DNA of 64,000 nt, taken from assembly GCA_963741305.1 (NCBI GenBank), contig CAVUHL010000003.1, positions 3,348,001 through 3,412,000 on the forward strand. Direction: 5' to 3'. Origin of the DNA: DATMER01 sp963741305 (GTDB lineage Bacteria; Acidobacteriota; Thermoanaerobaculia; Multivoradales; UBA5704). Below the pieces are notes generated by a model. It ran no database searches, had not been told where the DNA came from, and saw nothing but the letters and a program-made list of their open reading frames with translations. Made by a program: the position numbers and the translations under genes. Positions 55,618 to 64,000 of this stretch are shown here, one piece after another; position 1 is the stretch's first letter, and the number at the start of each line of letters is the position of its first letter.

Positions 55618-56538
55618 TCAGGGCTTCAGCCGCTCGAGCACCTGAACGAAATCCGGCGGCGGCGGATCCTCGAAGCTGATCGGACGGTCTCCGCGGGGAT
55701 GGCGGAAGCCCAGGACGGTGGCGTGGAGCATGGGCCGGGGCGCGGGCAGGATCTGATCGCGAAAGTCCCTGATGTAAACCGTCTCCCCCACCAGCGGATG
55801 GCCGGCCTCGGCGAGATGGATGCGGATCTGGTGCTGCCGCCCGGTCTCCAGCTCGCACGTGACCAGGGTCGCGCCGCGCAGGCGCTGCTTCACTTGTACG
55901 AAGGTTACCGCCTGCCGGGCTGTGGTTGGTGGAGTGCCCCGGCGGTTCCAGGAGCCCCGGATGCCGTCTCCCCGGTTGGGCACGAGCAGGCTGTCGTAGG
56001 TGCCGTCCTCCACCTTCCCATGGGCGATGGCCAGATAGCGCCGGGTCACCGTGTGCTCCGCGAGCTGCTCCTGGAGATGGCGTTGCGCGTGGATGCTGCG
56101 GGCGAAGACCACCAGGCCCGAGGTCTCCTTGTCCAGGCGCTGGACCGCCCGTAGCGTGGGGTTGGGCGGCAGGTTCCGCGCCGATTCCATCCGGCGGATC
56201 GCCACACGGGCGAGCGCGAGAAGGGTGTCGCGATCCTCGCGCTCGAAGGGGACGGTCAGGATGCCGGCGGGCTTGCGCACCACGGCGACGTCGGGGTCCA
56301 GGTGGATCACCAGCTCGGACGAGGCGCTCCTGGCGGCCGCTCCGCTCCGGACCTCGACCCGCTCGCCCCCGGTCAGCCGGAGCGCCGGATCGAACGCGGC
56401 CGAGCCGTTGACCCAGACTCGCCCGCCGCGGCAGAGCTCGCGGGCCTGGCTCCAGGACATCCCCGGGCTCAGCTCGCGCACCAGGGCCGAGACCGTCAGG
56501 CCGGCCTGCCCGCTGCTTACGATGTGTTCTTCGCTCAC
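55618..56538 (-). CDS. RluA-family pseudouridine synthase
   Basis: 306 residues. An N-terminal S4-like RNA-binding domain (about 14-65, VSALVRELSPGMSWSQARELCRGGRVWVNG) precedes the catalytic domain, with D136 in AVQRLDKETSGLVVFARS, the invariant RluA signature. Later motifs KVEDGTY, LETGRQHQIRIHLAEAGHPLVGE match. It converts uridine to pseudouridine in rRNA or tRNA; the exact site cannot be told. It diverges from the MATE gene, with 33 bp between the starts. Confidence 0.93.
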   Translation of the reverse strand: MSEEHIVSSGQAGLTVSALVRELSPGMSWSQARELCRGGRVWVNGSAAFDPALRLTGGERVEVRSGAAARSASSELVIHLDPDVAVVRKPAGILTVPFEREDRDTLLALARVAIRRMESARNLPPNPTLRAVQRLDKETSGLVVFARSIHAQRHLQEQLAEHTVTRRYLAIAHGKVEDGTYDSLLVPNRGDGIRGSWNRRGTPPTTARQAVTFVQVKQRLRGATLVTCELETGRQHQIRIHLAEAGHPLVGETVYIRDFRDQILPAPRPMLHATVLGFRHPRGDRPISFEDPPPPDFVQVLERLKP

Positions 56539-56571
56539 TGTAGTAGGTTATCCCGTCACGGACCGCAATCG

Positions 56572-57921
56572 ATGACCTCTCCCAATCCCCTGAAGACAGA
56601 GATCCTGGCAGCCGCGCGTCTGGCGGCCCCCGTGGCCTTCGTGCAGCTCGGGTCGATGCTCATGGGCGTCGTCGACACGATCATGCTCGGCCATCTCTCG
56701 GCTCAGGCCCTGGCGGCCGGTGCGCTGGGCCACATCGCCACGATCCTCTTTCTGATGACGGGCGCCGGGATCCTGACAGCGCTCGACCCCCTCGTCGCGC
56801 AGGCCCACGGCGCCGGAGACAACCGGGCGATCTCCGCGCACCTGCAGCGCGGCATCGTCCTCGCTCTGACCCTGGCCGTTCCCCTGGCATTCGTCTTCTG
56901 GGACGTCCGCGAGCTTCTCCGCCTGCTGGGCCAGCCCGCCGCGGTCCTCGACGATGCCGCGGCGTACGTGCGGGCCTCTCTTTGGGGGACGCCGGCCTTC
57001 TTCCTGTTCTTCGCCTTCCGCCAGCCGCTCCAGGCCATGCACGTGGTCCGCCCCGCGGCCGTGGCGATGGTGATCGGCAACCTGGTCAACGTGGCGAGCA
57101 ACTGGATCCTCATCTTCGGCCACCTCGGAGCCCCGGCCCTGGGTCCGGCAGGGTCGGCCTACGCGACCTCGTTCAGCCGTTGGGTGATGCTTTTCTACCT
57201 CGTCTATGCGTCGCGCCGGACCCTCGCCCGGTATTGGGAGGGCTTCACCGCCGAGGCGGTTTCCGTGCGGCGCCACCTCCGGCTGCTCCGGATCGGCCTC
57301 CCGATCGGCGCGCTCAACGCGCTCGAGCTCGGCCTGTTCGTCGGCGTCGCGCTCCTGATGGGGAGGATGGGCGTCGAAGCGCTCGGCGGCCACCAGATCG
57401 CCATCAACCTGGCAAGCCTCTCCTTCATGGTCCCGCTGGGGATCTCCGGCGCCGCCGCGGCCCGGGTGGGCAATGCGATCGGGAGGCAGGATATGCCGGG
57501 CGCCCGCCGGTCGGCCGCCGCCTGCCTGCTCCTGGGCATGGGAGTCATGGTCTTCTTCGCCCTGCTCTACGGGCTGCTGCCCGTTCAGCTCGCCCGGCTC
57601 TACACGAGCGACCCCTCCGTGATCGCGATGGCCGCGACCCTGCTGCCCATCGCAGCGGTCTTCCAGGTGCTCGACGGCGCACAGGTCGTGGCCGCCGGAG
57701 TGCTGCGCGGGGCCGCCGACACGACCTTTCCCGCCGTGATGGCGATCCTCGGCTTCTGGGGGATCGGCTTCCCCTTCTCCTGGTACCTCGGCTTCCGCGC
57801 CGGATGGGGTCCGGCCGGCCTCTGGTGGGGCTTCACCGCCGGGCTGGCCGCGGTCACGCTCCTCTACGGGCTGCGGATCTTCCTGCGCTTCCGCGGCCAC
57901 ATCGCCCGCGAGAGCGGCTAG
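56572..57921 (+). CDS. MATE-family efflux transporter
   Basis: 449 residues with about twelve membrane helices. The start ATG 56572 is chosen because MTSPNPLKTEILAAARLAAPVAFVQLGSMLMGVVDTIMLGHL aligns with MATE N-termini, and the upstream open frame overlaps the RluA gene in antisense. The repeats DTIMLGHLSAQALAAGALG and GGHQIAINLASLSFMVPLGISGAAAARVGNAIGR are characteristic of MATE halves. It exports cationic drugs or metabolites in exchange for Na+ or H+. Confidence 0.93.
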   Translation: MTSPNPLKTEILAAARLAAPVAFVQLGSMLMGVVDTIMLGHLSAQALAAGALGHIATILFLMTGAGILTALDPLVAQAHGAGDNRAISAHLQRGIVLALTLAVPLAFVFWDVRELLRLLGQPAAVLDDAAAYVRASLWGTPAFFLFFAFRQPLQAMHVVRPAAVAMVIGNLVNVASNWILIFGHLGAPALGPAGSAYATSFSRWVMLFYLVYASRRTLARYWEGFTAEAVSVRRHLRLLRIGLPIGALNALELGLFVGVALLMGRMGVEALGGHQIAINLASLSFMVPLGISGAAAARVGNAIGRQDMPGARRSAAACLLLGMGVMVFFALLYGLLPVQLARLYTSDPSVIAMAATLLPIAAVFQVLDGAQVVAAGVLRGAADTTFPAVMAILGFWGIGFPFSWYLGFRAGWGPAGLWWGFTAGLAAVTLLYGLRIFLRFRGHIARESG

Positions 57922-58008
57922 GCACACCCTACCTCGATACTTCGACCGGCCCCGGATGAGGGACTGGCGGGGCGCTTTGCGCCCACTCTAGAGAAAAGGA
58001 GATCCACC

Positions 58009-59370
58009 ATGTCCGATCCGATTCTCCCGGTCCGGTTGCGCCGCTGCCTTCACACCCTTCTCCCGGGGCTCGCCCTCGCCGCTTCCCTGTCCGCGCAGGA
58101 GCCCGCGGCGGTCTCGGTCGCCAGCGCGGAGGCCGAGGGGGCCGACCTCGTCCTCCACCTCAACTGGCAGGCGAGCCCCGAGCTGCCACGCAAGGCCTCC
58201 CTGGCGGTTCTGAACGGTTCCGGGCAAATTGTCGCCAAGGCCGGTCTGGCGGTTCCGGGTCCGGGGCTCTCCCTGGCACGCCTGAACGGGTTCCTCCACC
58301 TGATCCCCTTCCACGGTCCGGCCTACCGCCTCCAGGTGCTCGGCGGCGCGGGCCGTCCACTCGCTCCCGCGGAGCCGCTGCGGGTGCGCCTCGCCTGCCC
58401 CGAGCCCAAGGCCTGCCGCTTCCGGTTCGACCTGGGGACCTCCGCCCCCGGCGCCCTGGTCGTCGACCGGGAGATGGCCGAGCTGCTCGACGAGCTGCCC
58501 GTCCAGAAGCAGGACCTGGCGTCCTGGACGGCCGCGAACGCGCCGCATCTCCTCGGCGATGCCCGCACCCTGGTCTGGCAGCTCGACTCCCAGCCGAACC
58601 CGGATCCAGGCTCCTGCCAGTGCCGCTGGGTCTTCGCAAAAGAACGGTCGGGGGGCCGGTGCAGCAACGGCGACGAGGTGGGCCTTGAAGGAAAGTTCGT
58701 GGACGACGCGTCGGCCTCCATGTCCTCGACGCGCAAGGCGGGGATCTCGCTGCGCCAGAGATGCTGGCGCAGCACGCCAGGGGGCACCGACGTGGTAACC
58801 GTCATCAGTGGCGACGACAGGTTCAACCTGAGGCTCGGCCGTCCGGTCTTCTCGCTGTGTGCGGCTCCCTGTGCCCCCTCGGTCGAATATGAGGCCACCG
58901 TGGTTTCGCGCGCCTTCGCACAGACCGTCGACGCCTCCTCCGGCGCCGGGGCCTCCGCCCGCTGGTCGGCCACGCTGCTCGTCGGCGGGGCCGTCGTGCT
59001 GGCAGCGGACGGCGAGGAGCGCGCGGAGAGCCCCGGCCAGACCAACGACCGGACGCAGACCGAAGTCTGGTCCAGCTCGACCGGTACCCTGCCGGAGCTG
59101 ATCCTGCGCTCGGAGGTCGCGGCCAAGGTCGAGGTGCCGGGCACGGCGAAGTATGTCCTCGCCGTGGCGGGCGTCACTTGGCGCCTGGAGGCCCGGGGCA
59201 GCTCGAAATGCACGAAGCCGGAAGGCGTCGCGGCGGTGGAGATCGGACGCCCCCTGTTCGTGGTCATCCCGGGGCACCCCAAGCCGAGCCTCGCGCACGG
59301 CCGGGAGACCGAGACCGGGCAGATCCGCGTCCTGTCCTCCGGCGAATGCCCGCCGGGGACGCTCGACTGA
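58009..59370 (+). CDS. Secreted protein of unknown function
   Basis: 453 residues; GAAAAGGAG precedes ATG 58009. Signal peptide to about residue 30 (LLPGLALAASLSAQ). The mature protein is beta-rich without a domain that I recognise. It has several cysteines (LACPEPKACRF, CQCRW, CAAPCAP) likely in disulfides and a C-terminal SSGECPPGTLD. It is convergent with the kinase gene downstream. Confidence 0.75.
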   Translation: MSDPILPVRLRRCLHTLLPGLALAASLSAQEPAAVSVASAEAEGADLVLHLNWQASPELPRKASLAVLNGSGQIVAKAGLAVPGPGLSLARLNGFLHLIPFHGPAYRLQVLGGAGRPLAPAEPLRVRLACPEPKACRFRFDLGTSAPGALVVDREMAELLDELPVQKQDLASWTAANAPHLLGDARTLVWQLDSQPNPDPGSCQCRWVFAKERSGGRCSNGDEVGLEGKFVDDASASMSSTRKAGISLRQRCWRSTPGGTDVVTVISGDDRFNLRLGRPVFSLCAAPCAPSVEYEATVVSRAFAQTVDASSGAGASARWSATLLVGGAVVLAADGEERAESPGQTNDRTQTEVWSSSTGTLPELILRSEVAAKVEVPGTAKYVLAVAGVTWRLEARGSSKCTKPEGVAAVEIGRPLFVVIPGHPKPSLAHGRETETGQIRVLSSGECPPGTLD

Positions 59371-59404
59371 AAAGCTGGAAAGGACATCAAGGACACCAGG
59401 GACA

Positions 59405-62047
59405 TCAAGGCAGCTTGCGCAGGAACGCCTCCGCCCTGCGGGTGAGCTCGGAGCTTTCTCCGAGGCTCTCCCGCAGGGCGCCGGTGCTGCGCTCGAGCAG
59501 AACCCTGGCCTCCCGCGTCCGCCCCTGCGCGGCGAGGCAGCCGCCGAGCAGGCTCTCGCTCTCCGCGACCTGCCACGAGCCGGGGTCCCACTCCCTCTGC
59601 CGGATCGCCAGCGCCTCGCGCAGCAGCGGCTCGGCAGACCGCGGATCGCCGCGCGACAGGGCCACGAGGCCGAGCTTGCCGAGGGGGAACGCCGTCCCCG
59701 CCGTCCCCTGACCGCCGGCGGGTACGCCGAGGCCGCGGATGCGCAGCATCTCCCGGAACGCAGCCTCGGCCCGGTCGAAATCGCCGGCGGCCAGCTCCAC
59801 CTCCCCGAGGTTGCCGAGCAGCACGGCGACGGTCGGATGGTCCCGCCCCAGGGCCTCGCGGTCGAGCGCCACGGCCTCCTTGAGGGAAGCCCGGGCGGCC
59901 GCCAGGTCGCCGCGGCGCCTCTGGACCTGCGACAGGTTGCTCAGCGTCTCGGCGACCTCGGGATGGGCGCGGCCAAGGAGCTTCTGCCGGATCGCCAGCG
60001 CCTCGCGCAGCACCGTCTCGGCCTCCTCCAGGCTCCCCTGCCGTTCGAGCGCGACCCCGAGGTTGCTGAGGGTGATGGCGACCTCGGGATGGTCGTTGCC
60101 GTAGGCGACGCGGTGGATCGCCAGCGCCTGGCGCAGCGCCTCCTCTCCGGCCTTCCAGTCGCGCAGCTGGAGCCGGATGGCCGCCTGGTTGTTGAGCGTC
60201 TCGCCGACGTCCGGATGGCTCGGCCCGAGGGAGCGCTGGCGGACGGCGAGCGCGAAGCGCAGGAAGGCGCCGGCCTCCTCGATGCGGCCCTGGTAATAGA
60301 GGACCAGGCCGAGGTCGTTCAGGCACTTCCCCATCTCGGCACCGGCACCGCCGCGCCGCCGGATGGCCAGCGCCTGCCGCAGGTGGCCCTCGGCCTCTTC
60401 ATAGGCACCGCGGTCGATCAGCAGCAGGCCGAGCCCGCTGTGGCTGGCGGCCGTGTCGGCATGGCCGCCGCCCAGGACCCGTTTGCGCAGGTCCAACGCC
60501 TGGCGCAGCGGCGGCTCGGCCTCCGCATAGAGGCCGAGCTTCTGATACACCTGTCCCACGGTCAGCAGGAGCACCGCCTGGGCTTCCGGCTCGCGGGCAA
60601 GGTCGTTGCGGATCCCCTCTGCACCGCGGTCGAGGATCTCGCGCGCCGTCATCGTGGCGCCGCGCGCCCGCTCGGGCTCCGAGATCTCGAACAGGTCGAC
60701 GAGGAAGGCCGAGATCCTCTCCGCCTTGGTGCGCTGAACCTCCGACTCCGCGAGCAGGCCCTCCGCCCGCGCCCGCGCCTGGCCAGCCTGGCTCGCCTGC
60801 CAGAGGGCAGCCGCGGTGCCGGCGATCAACCCGGCCGCGGCCAGAGCCGCGGCCGAGATCGCGGTGCGGTGCCGCCGGGCGAAGCGGCCCGCGCGGTAGG
60901 CCAGCGTGCTCCGCCGCGCCCGCACCGGCAGGCCCGCGAGGTGCCGGCGCAGGTCGTCGGCGAGCTGCTCGACCGAGGCATAGCGCTCGCGCGGCTCCTT
61001 GCGCAGCGCGGTGAGGACGATCGTGTCGAGGTCGCCCTGGAGCCGGCGCCGCAGCCGGCGGGCCTCCGCCCCGTCCCGGCCCACGGCCTCGCTGGGCGGG
61101 AGCGGCTCGCTCGCCAGGATCTCCCGTTCGAGCGCCGCGGCGGTCCTCCCGGTCAGTGGATAGGGGTGGCAGCCGGTGAGGAGCTGGTAGAGGAGCACTC
61201 CCAGCGAATAGACGTCCGTGGCCGTGGTCAGCGGCAGCCCCTGGATCTGCTCCGGGCTCGCGTAGGCCGGCGTCAACAGCCGCATCTCCGCCCTCGTGGC
61301 CAATGCCGCCAGTGCAAGATCCTCGGGATCGAGAAGCTTCGCGATCCCGAAGTCGAGCAGCTTGGGGACTCCGTCCTCCGTCACCAGCAGGTTGCTCGGC
61401 TTCAGGTCGCGGTGCACCACCAGGCTCTGGTGGGCATACTGCACGGCGCCGCAGGCGGTGACGAAGAGGTCGATCCGCTCGAGCAGCGCCGTCCCCCGGC
61501 GGGCGCACCACAGGTCGATCGGCTCTCCCTGGACGCGCTCCATGACGAAATACGGGCGGCCGTCCTCGGTGCTGCCGCCGTCGAGGAGGCGGGCGATGTT
61601 GGGATGGTCGAGCCGCGCCAGGATCTGCCTCTCCTGGCGCAGGCGGGCCATGATCTCCTCGGTATCGAGCCCCCGGCGCACGAGCTTCAGGGCGGCCTGC
61701 ATGCGGAATGGCTCATCGCGCTCGGCGAGGTAGACCGTGCCGAGCCCGCCGCGCCCGATCTCTTCCAGCAGGCGGTAGGGACCGATGCGCTGCGGGATCG
61801 CCTCCGTGCTTGCTTCGGCGTCTTCCTCCGCGGCGAGGACGATGCCCCCGGCCACGGCGCGCTCGATCCGGTCCTCGGCGCTCTCCGCCGCGAGCAGCGA
61901 CTCGACCTCCAGCCGCAGGCCGGCGTCGCCATCGCAGGCCCCTTCCAGGAAGGCGGACCTCTCCCCCTCGGCCCGTTCCAGGGCCTCATGAAAGAGCGCC
62001 TCGATCCGGCGCCAACGCTCGGCCTTCGCCTCAGCGGTCTCGCTCAT
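59405..62047 (-). CDS. Ser/Thr protein kinase with transmembrane helix and TPR domain
   Basis: 880 residues from ATG 62047; the open frame upstream adds a non-conserved stretch. N-terminal helices (about 1-85) precede the kinase domain (about 88-350): G-loop EIGRGGLGTVYL, K121 in AALKLV, catalytic HRDLKPSN (212-219), DFG (232-234) and TPAYASPEQ. A membrane helix (AISAAALAAAGLIAGTAAAL) follows at about 405-425, then about ten TPR units of the kinesin-light-chain-like type (for example LGRAHPEVAETLSNLSQVQRRRGDL). The kinase acts in the cytosol, with the TPRs across the membrane. Typical of Acidobacteriota; it diverges from the secreted protein at 62158. Confidence 0.93.
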   Translation of the reverse strand: MSETAEAKAERWRRIEALFHEALERAEGERSAFLEGACDGDAGLRLEVESLLAAESAEDRIERAVAGGIVLAAEEDAEASTEAIPQRIGPYRLLEEIGRGGLGTVYLAERDEPFRMQAALKLVRRGLDTEEIMARLRQERQILARLDHPNIARLLDGGSTEDGRPYFVMERVQGEPIDLWCARRGTALLERIDLFVTACGAVQYAHQSLVVHRDLKPSNLLVTEDGVPKLLDFGIAKLLDPEDLALAALATRAEMRLLTPAYASPEQIQGLPLTTATDVYSLGVLLYQLLTGCHPYPLTGRTAAALEREILASEPLPPSEAVGRDGAEARRLRRRLQGDLDTIVLTALRKEPRERYASVEQLADDLRRHLAGLPVRARRSTLAYRAGRFARRHRTAISAAALAAAGLIAGTAAALWQASQAGQARARAEGLLAESEVQRTKAERISAFLVDLFEISEPERARGATMTAREILDRGAEGIRNDLAREPEAQAVLLLTVGQVYQKLGLYAEAEPPLRQALDLRKRVLGGGHADTAASHSGLGLLLIDRGAYEEAEGHLRQALAIRRRGGAGAEMGKCLNDLGLVLYYQGRIEEAGAFLRFALAVRQRSLGPSHPDVGETLNNQAAIRLQLRDWKAGEEALRQALAIHRVAYGNDHPEVAITLSNLGVALERQGSLEEAETVLREALAIRQKLLGRAHPEVAETLSNLSQVQRRRGDLAAARASLKEAVALDREALGRDHPTVAVLLGNLGEVELAAGDFDRAEAAFREMLRIRGLGVPAGGQGTAGTAFPLGKLGLVALSRGDPRSAEPLLREALAIRQREWDPGSWQVAESESLLGGCLAAQGRTREARVLLERSTGALRESLGESSELTRRAEAFLRKLP

Positions 62048-62157
62048 CCAGTTTGGCCAAGCATGGCACAAACTCCGATGAGGGGATTCCCGCGCCGTCT
62101 GCGCCTTGTGGAAACGGAGGGCGTTCATGCCCTCCCAATTTCCAGGAGATCCCCGAA

Positions 62158-62874
62158 ATGTCCCAGAGATTCAGCCGTCCGTTCCTCTTCGTCCTGCTCG
62201 CCTCCGTCCTCGCCCTGCCTGTCCGCGCCGCGGACTGCACGAGCTTCGCCGGCCTGGAGCACTGCTCCATCGGCAAGGCCCTGCTCAACACCGGCGACGA
62301 CGGCTCGCTCGCCGTCTCCAACCTGGGCGGCGAAGGCGGCGTCGCCGTCGCTCTCGGCCAGGCCACGACCTGGGTAGCGACGCTCTCCCTGGAGCCCGCC
62401 GCGGACGGCGGCTCCACTTTCTCCACCATCGCCCGCGCCGACGGCCAGGACATCAGCCGAGCCGATCTGCTGCCGACGGCCGACGGCGCCGTCGGCCTGA
62501 GCGCCACCTTCACCGGCGGCACCGGGAGCTACGCGGCGCTCATCTACCGCGACGGCCAGCTCGTCGGCAGCCAGGGCGGGCTTGGCGGCGACCGCTTCAT
62601 CACCTTCAACGAGGACGAGGACCTTTACATGTGGCTCATCCAGCTCTGGACCTTTTTCTCCCGCACGTCCGACGGCGCGTGCGGCTGGATGATCGAGCTC
62701 GACCAGGATGCCGCGATCCGGATGGCCGACGGCACGCCCGTGACCGGCGACGAGATCCACCTCATCGAGGAGGTGGCGAAGGGGGGCCACTACCCCTACA
62801 TGTCGTTCGACGGGATGACCCTGACCGGCAACCTGTCGGCGATCCGCCTGCAGGACGAGACCGTCTACCCCTGA
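62158..62874 (+). CDS. Secreted protein of unknown function
   Basis: 238 residues from ATG 62158 with AGGAG upstream and signal peptide MSQRFSRPFLFVLLASVLALPVRAAD. The first half is rich in Gly/Ala/Thr beta strands (TGDDGSLAVSNLGGEGGVAVAL); the second has acidic and aromatic stretches (FNEDEDLYMWLIQLWTFF). Cysteines (DCTSF, EHCSIG, ACGW) may pair. The di-heme gene follows after 8 bp, so they are probably co-transcribed, and this may be a partner of that periplasmic redox protein. Confidence 0.75.
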   Translation: MSQRFSRPFLFVLLASVLALPVRAADCTSFAGLEHCSIGKALLNTGDDGSLAVSNLGGEGGVAVALGQATTWVATLSLEPAADGGSTFSTIARADGQDISRADLLPTADGAVGLSATFTGGTGSYAALIYRDGQLVGSQGGLGGDRFITFNEDEDLYMWLIQLWTFFSRTSDGACGWMIELDQDAAIRMADGTPVTGDEIHLIEEVAKGGHYPYMSFDGMTLTGNLSAIRLQDETVYP

Positions 62875-62882
62875 AACGGCCC

Positions 62883-64000
62883 ATGTCCGCTCACCTCCGG
62901 GTTCCGGCCCTGGTGTTGCTTCTAGCGGCGTCCGCGGCTTCGGCCGCGCCGCCGCTTAGCGGCGGCGGCACCACGGTCTTCGACGCCACTCGCAACGCCT
63001 TTGGGCGATCCCTCGCCAACCTGCGACCGGAGCGCTGGCCGCTGGTGAGGAGCGGCAAGTCCCTGTTCCTGCGCACCTGGGACGAGCCGCTCCTCGGCCC
63101 TCTTTTCAACGCGACGAGCTGCGCCGGCTGCCACTTCAAGGACGGGCGGGGCCGGCCGCCGGGCCAGGGCTCCGGGCCACCGATCCTCCTGCGGTTGTCC
63201 CTTCCGGGCGGCCGGCAGGAGCCGCGCTACGGCAGCCAGCTCCAGGACCATGCGCTCGCCGGACACTCTCCCGAAGGGAAGGTGGACATCGCCGAGACCG
63301 AGGAGCGCGGCCGCTATCCGGACGGCACGCGCTATCGGCTGCGGCGGCCTCGCTACCGGCTCTCCGCGCTACGGTCGGGCCCTCTCCATCCGCAGGTCCG
63401 GCTCTCGGCGCGCATGCCCCCGGCGCTCCTCGGCCTCGGCCTGCTCGAAGCCGTCCCCGGCCGTCGCGGACGCTTCGGCTGGAAGGCGAGCGCTCCGAGC
63501 CTGGAGCACCAGGTCGCGCAGGCGGCGCACGAAGACCTCGGTATCGAGCCTGGAACCGAGATCGACGGCGACGGCCTCCGCCGGCTCGTGGCCTACGTCA
63601 GGCTGCTCGCGGTCCCTGCGCGGCGGGGCTGGGATCTACCGAACGTCCGGCGCGGGGAGGCGCTGTTCGGGCGCATCGGCTGCGCCTCCTGCCACCTGCC
63701 GGAGCTGCGCACTGGCGATACTTCTGCCGTGCCCGAGCTGGCCGGCCAGACGATCCATCCCTACACCGACCTGCTCCTCCATGACCTCGGAGCCGACCTT
63801 GCCGACCTGCACCTCGACGGCAGGCCGGACCGCTCGCTCGAAAGCCGGTCCTGGCGGACCGCACCGCTGTGGGGCCTGGGGCTTCTGAAGACCGTGGACG
63901 GCGAAGTCCGCCTCCTCCACGACGGCCGGGCGCGCTCCGCGGAAGAGGCCGTCCTCTGGCACGGCGGCGAGGCGCGCGCCGCCCGCCGGGCGTTCAAGGC
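62883..64000 (+). CDS. Di-heme oxidoreductase (DHOR/thiol-oxidoreductase-like), 3' end outside window
   Basis: ATG 62883 with a signal peptide (SAHLRVPALVLLLAASAASA); about 372 codons are visible and the frame is still open at 64000. First heme motif CAGCH in NATSCAGCHFKDGRGRPPGQG, second CASCH in IGCASCHLPEL; the C-terminal signature is present (TAPLWGLGLLK ... LLHDGRARSAEEAVLWHGGEA). It belongs to the same broad family as the 3.6-8.2 kb cluster but is a distinct subtype with typical spacing RRGEALFGRIGCASCH. Probably periplasmic; electron-transfer role inferred. Confidence 0.88.
   Translation, partial: MSAHLRVPALVLLLAASAASAAPPLSGGGTTVFDATRNAFGRSLANLRPERWPLVRSGKSLFLRTWDEPLLGPLFNATSCAGCHFKDGRGRPPGQGSGPPILLRLSLPGGRQEPRYGSQLQDHALAGHSPEGKVDIAETEERGRYPDGTRYRLRRPRYRLSALRSGPLHPQVRLSARMPPALLGLGLLEAVPGRRGRFGWKASAPSLEHQVAQAAHEDLGIEPGTEIDGDGLRRLVAYVRLLAVPARRGWDLPNVRRGEALFGRIGCASCHLPELRTGDTSAVPELAGQTIHPYTDLLLHDLGADLADLHLDGRPDRSLESRSWRTAPLWGLGLLKTVDGEVRLLHDGRARSAEEAVLWHGGEARAARRAFK

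Overview
The window is high-GC chromosomal DNA, most likely from an uncultured Acidobacteriota. I infer the phylum from gene content, not from a marker: an ADOP-type (acidobacterial duplicated orphan) permease, TPR-coupled Ser/Thr kinases, CRTAC1/FG-GAP secreted proteins, giant ELWxxDGT-repeat secreted proteins, di-heme DHOR oxidoreductases and TonB-dependent iron uptake. No rRNA or tRNA gene was seen.

Layout. 1-2.5 kb: end of a TPR signalling protein and a TlpA-like TPR/thioredoxin protein. 2.5-8.3 kb: a secreted metallo-beta-lactamase-fold hydrolase diverges from three tandem DHOR paralogues, the third a deleted, frameshifted pseudogene. 8.3-9.06 kb: 21-bp repeat array 1. 9-16 kb (minus): epimerase, CRTAC1 protein, five-heme membrane cytochrome, secreted esterase-like hydrolase. 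15.7-20 kb (minus): iron-uptake operon (PepSY membrane protein, siderophore receptor, PiuC-like hydroxylase) with a Fur-box-like site upstream. 20-22.6 kb: FG-GAP/ThuA protein diverging from a ccdAB toxin-antitoxin pair across a palindromic promoter. 22.6-28 kb: PAS histidine kinase, a small duplicated region holding a transglutaminase-like gene and a SnoaL-like gene, and an ABC exporter. 28-35 kb: two tandem ELWxxDGT proteins. 35.07-35.35 kb: array 2. 35-43 kb: a small Cys-rich protein, a protease/propeller/outer-membrane-barrel protein, a flavin oxidoreductase and ribonuclease E/G. 43-48.4 kb: fused E1 2-oxoacid dehydrogenase diverging from two amidohydrolases, the second lacking its metal ligands. 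48.4-48.8 kb: array 3. 49.3-52.1 kb: a gene interrupted by an unusual mobile element. 52.5-64 kb: PAP2_C protein, ADOP permease, RluA-type pseudouridine synthase, MATE transporter, secreted unknowns, a kinase-TPR protein and a further DHOR cut by the window end.

Two things stand out. First, three intergenic arrays have strict 21-bp periodicity. Each has its own semi-conserved core that either occurs in both orientations or is itself a dyad, plus a variable remainder in arrays 2 and 3, and each lies at the 3' side of a gene. Second, a 1,780-bp element carries a single 538-codon gene with no transposase motif that I recognise, has structured ends without terminal inverted repeats, and is flanked by CTAG. 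Removing the element with one CTAG restores an uninterrupted in-frame coiled-coil reading frame. This is direct sequence evidence of a mobile element that moved, and the most promising candidate for a poorly described system here.
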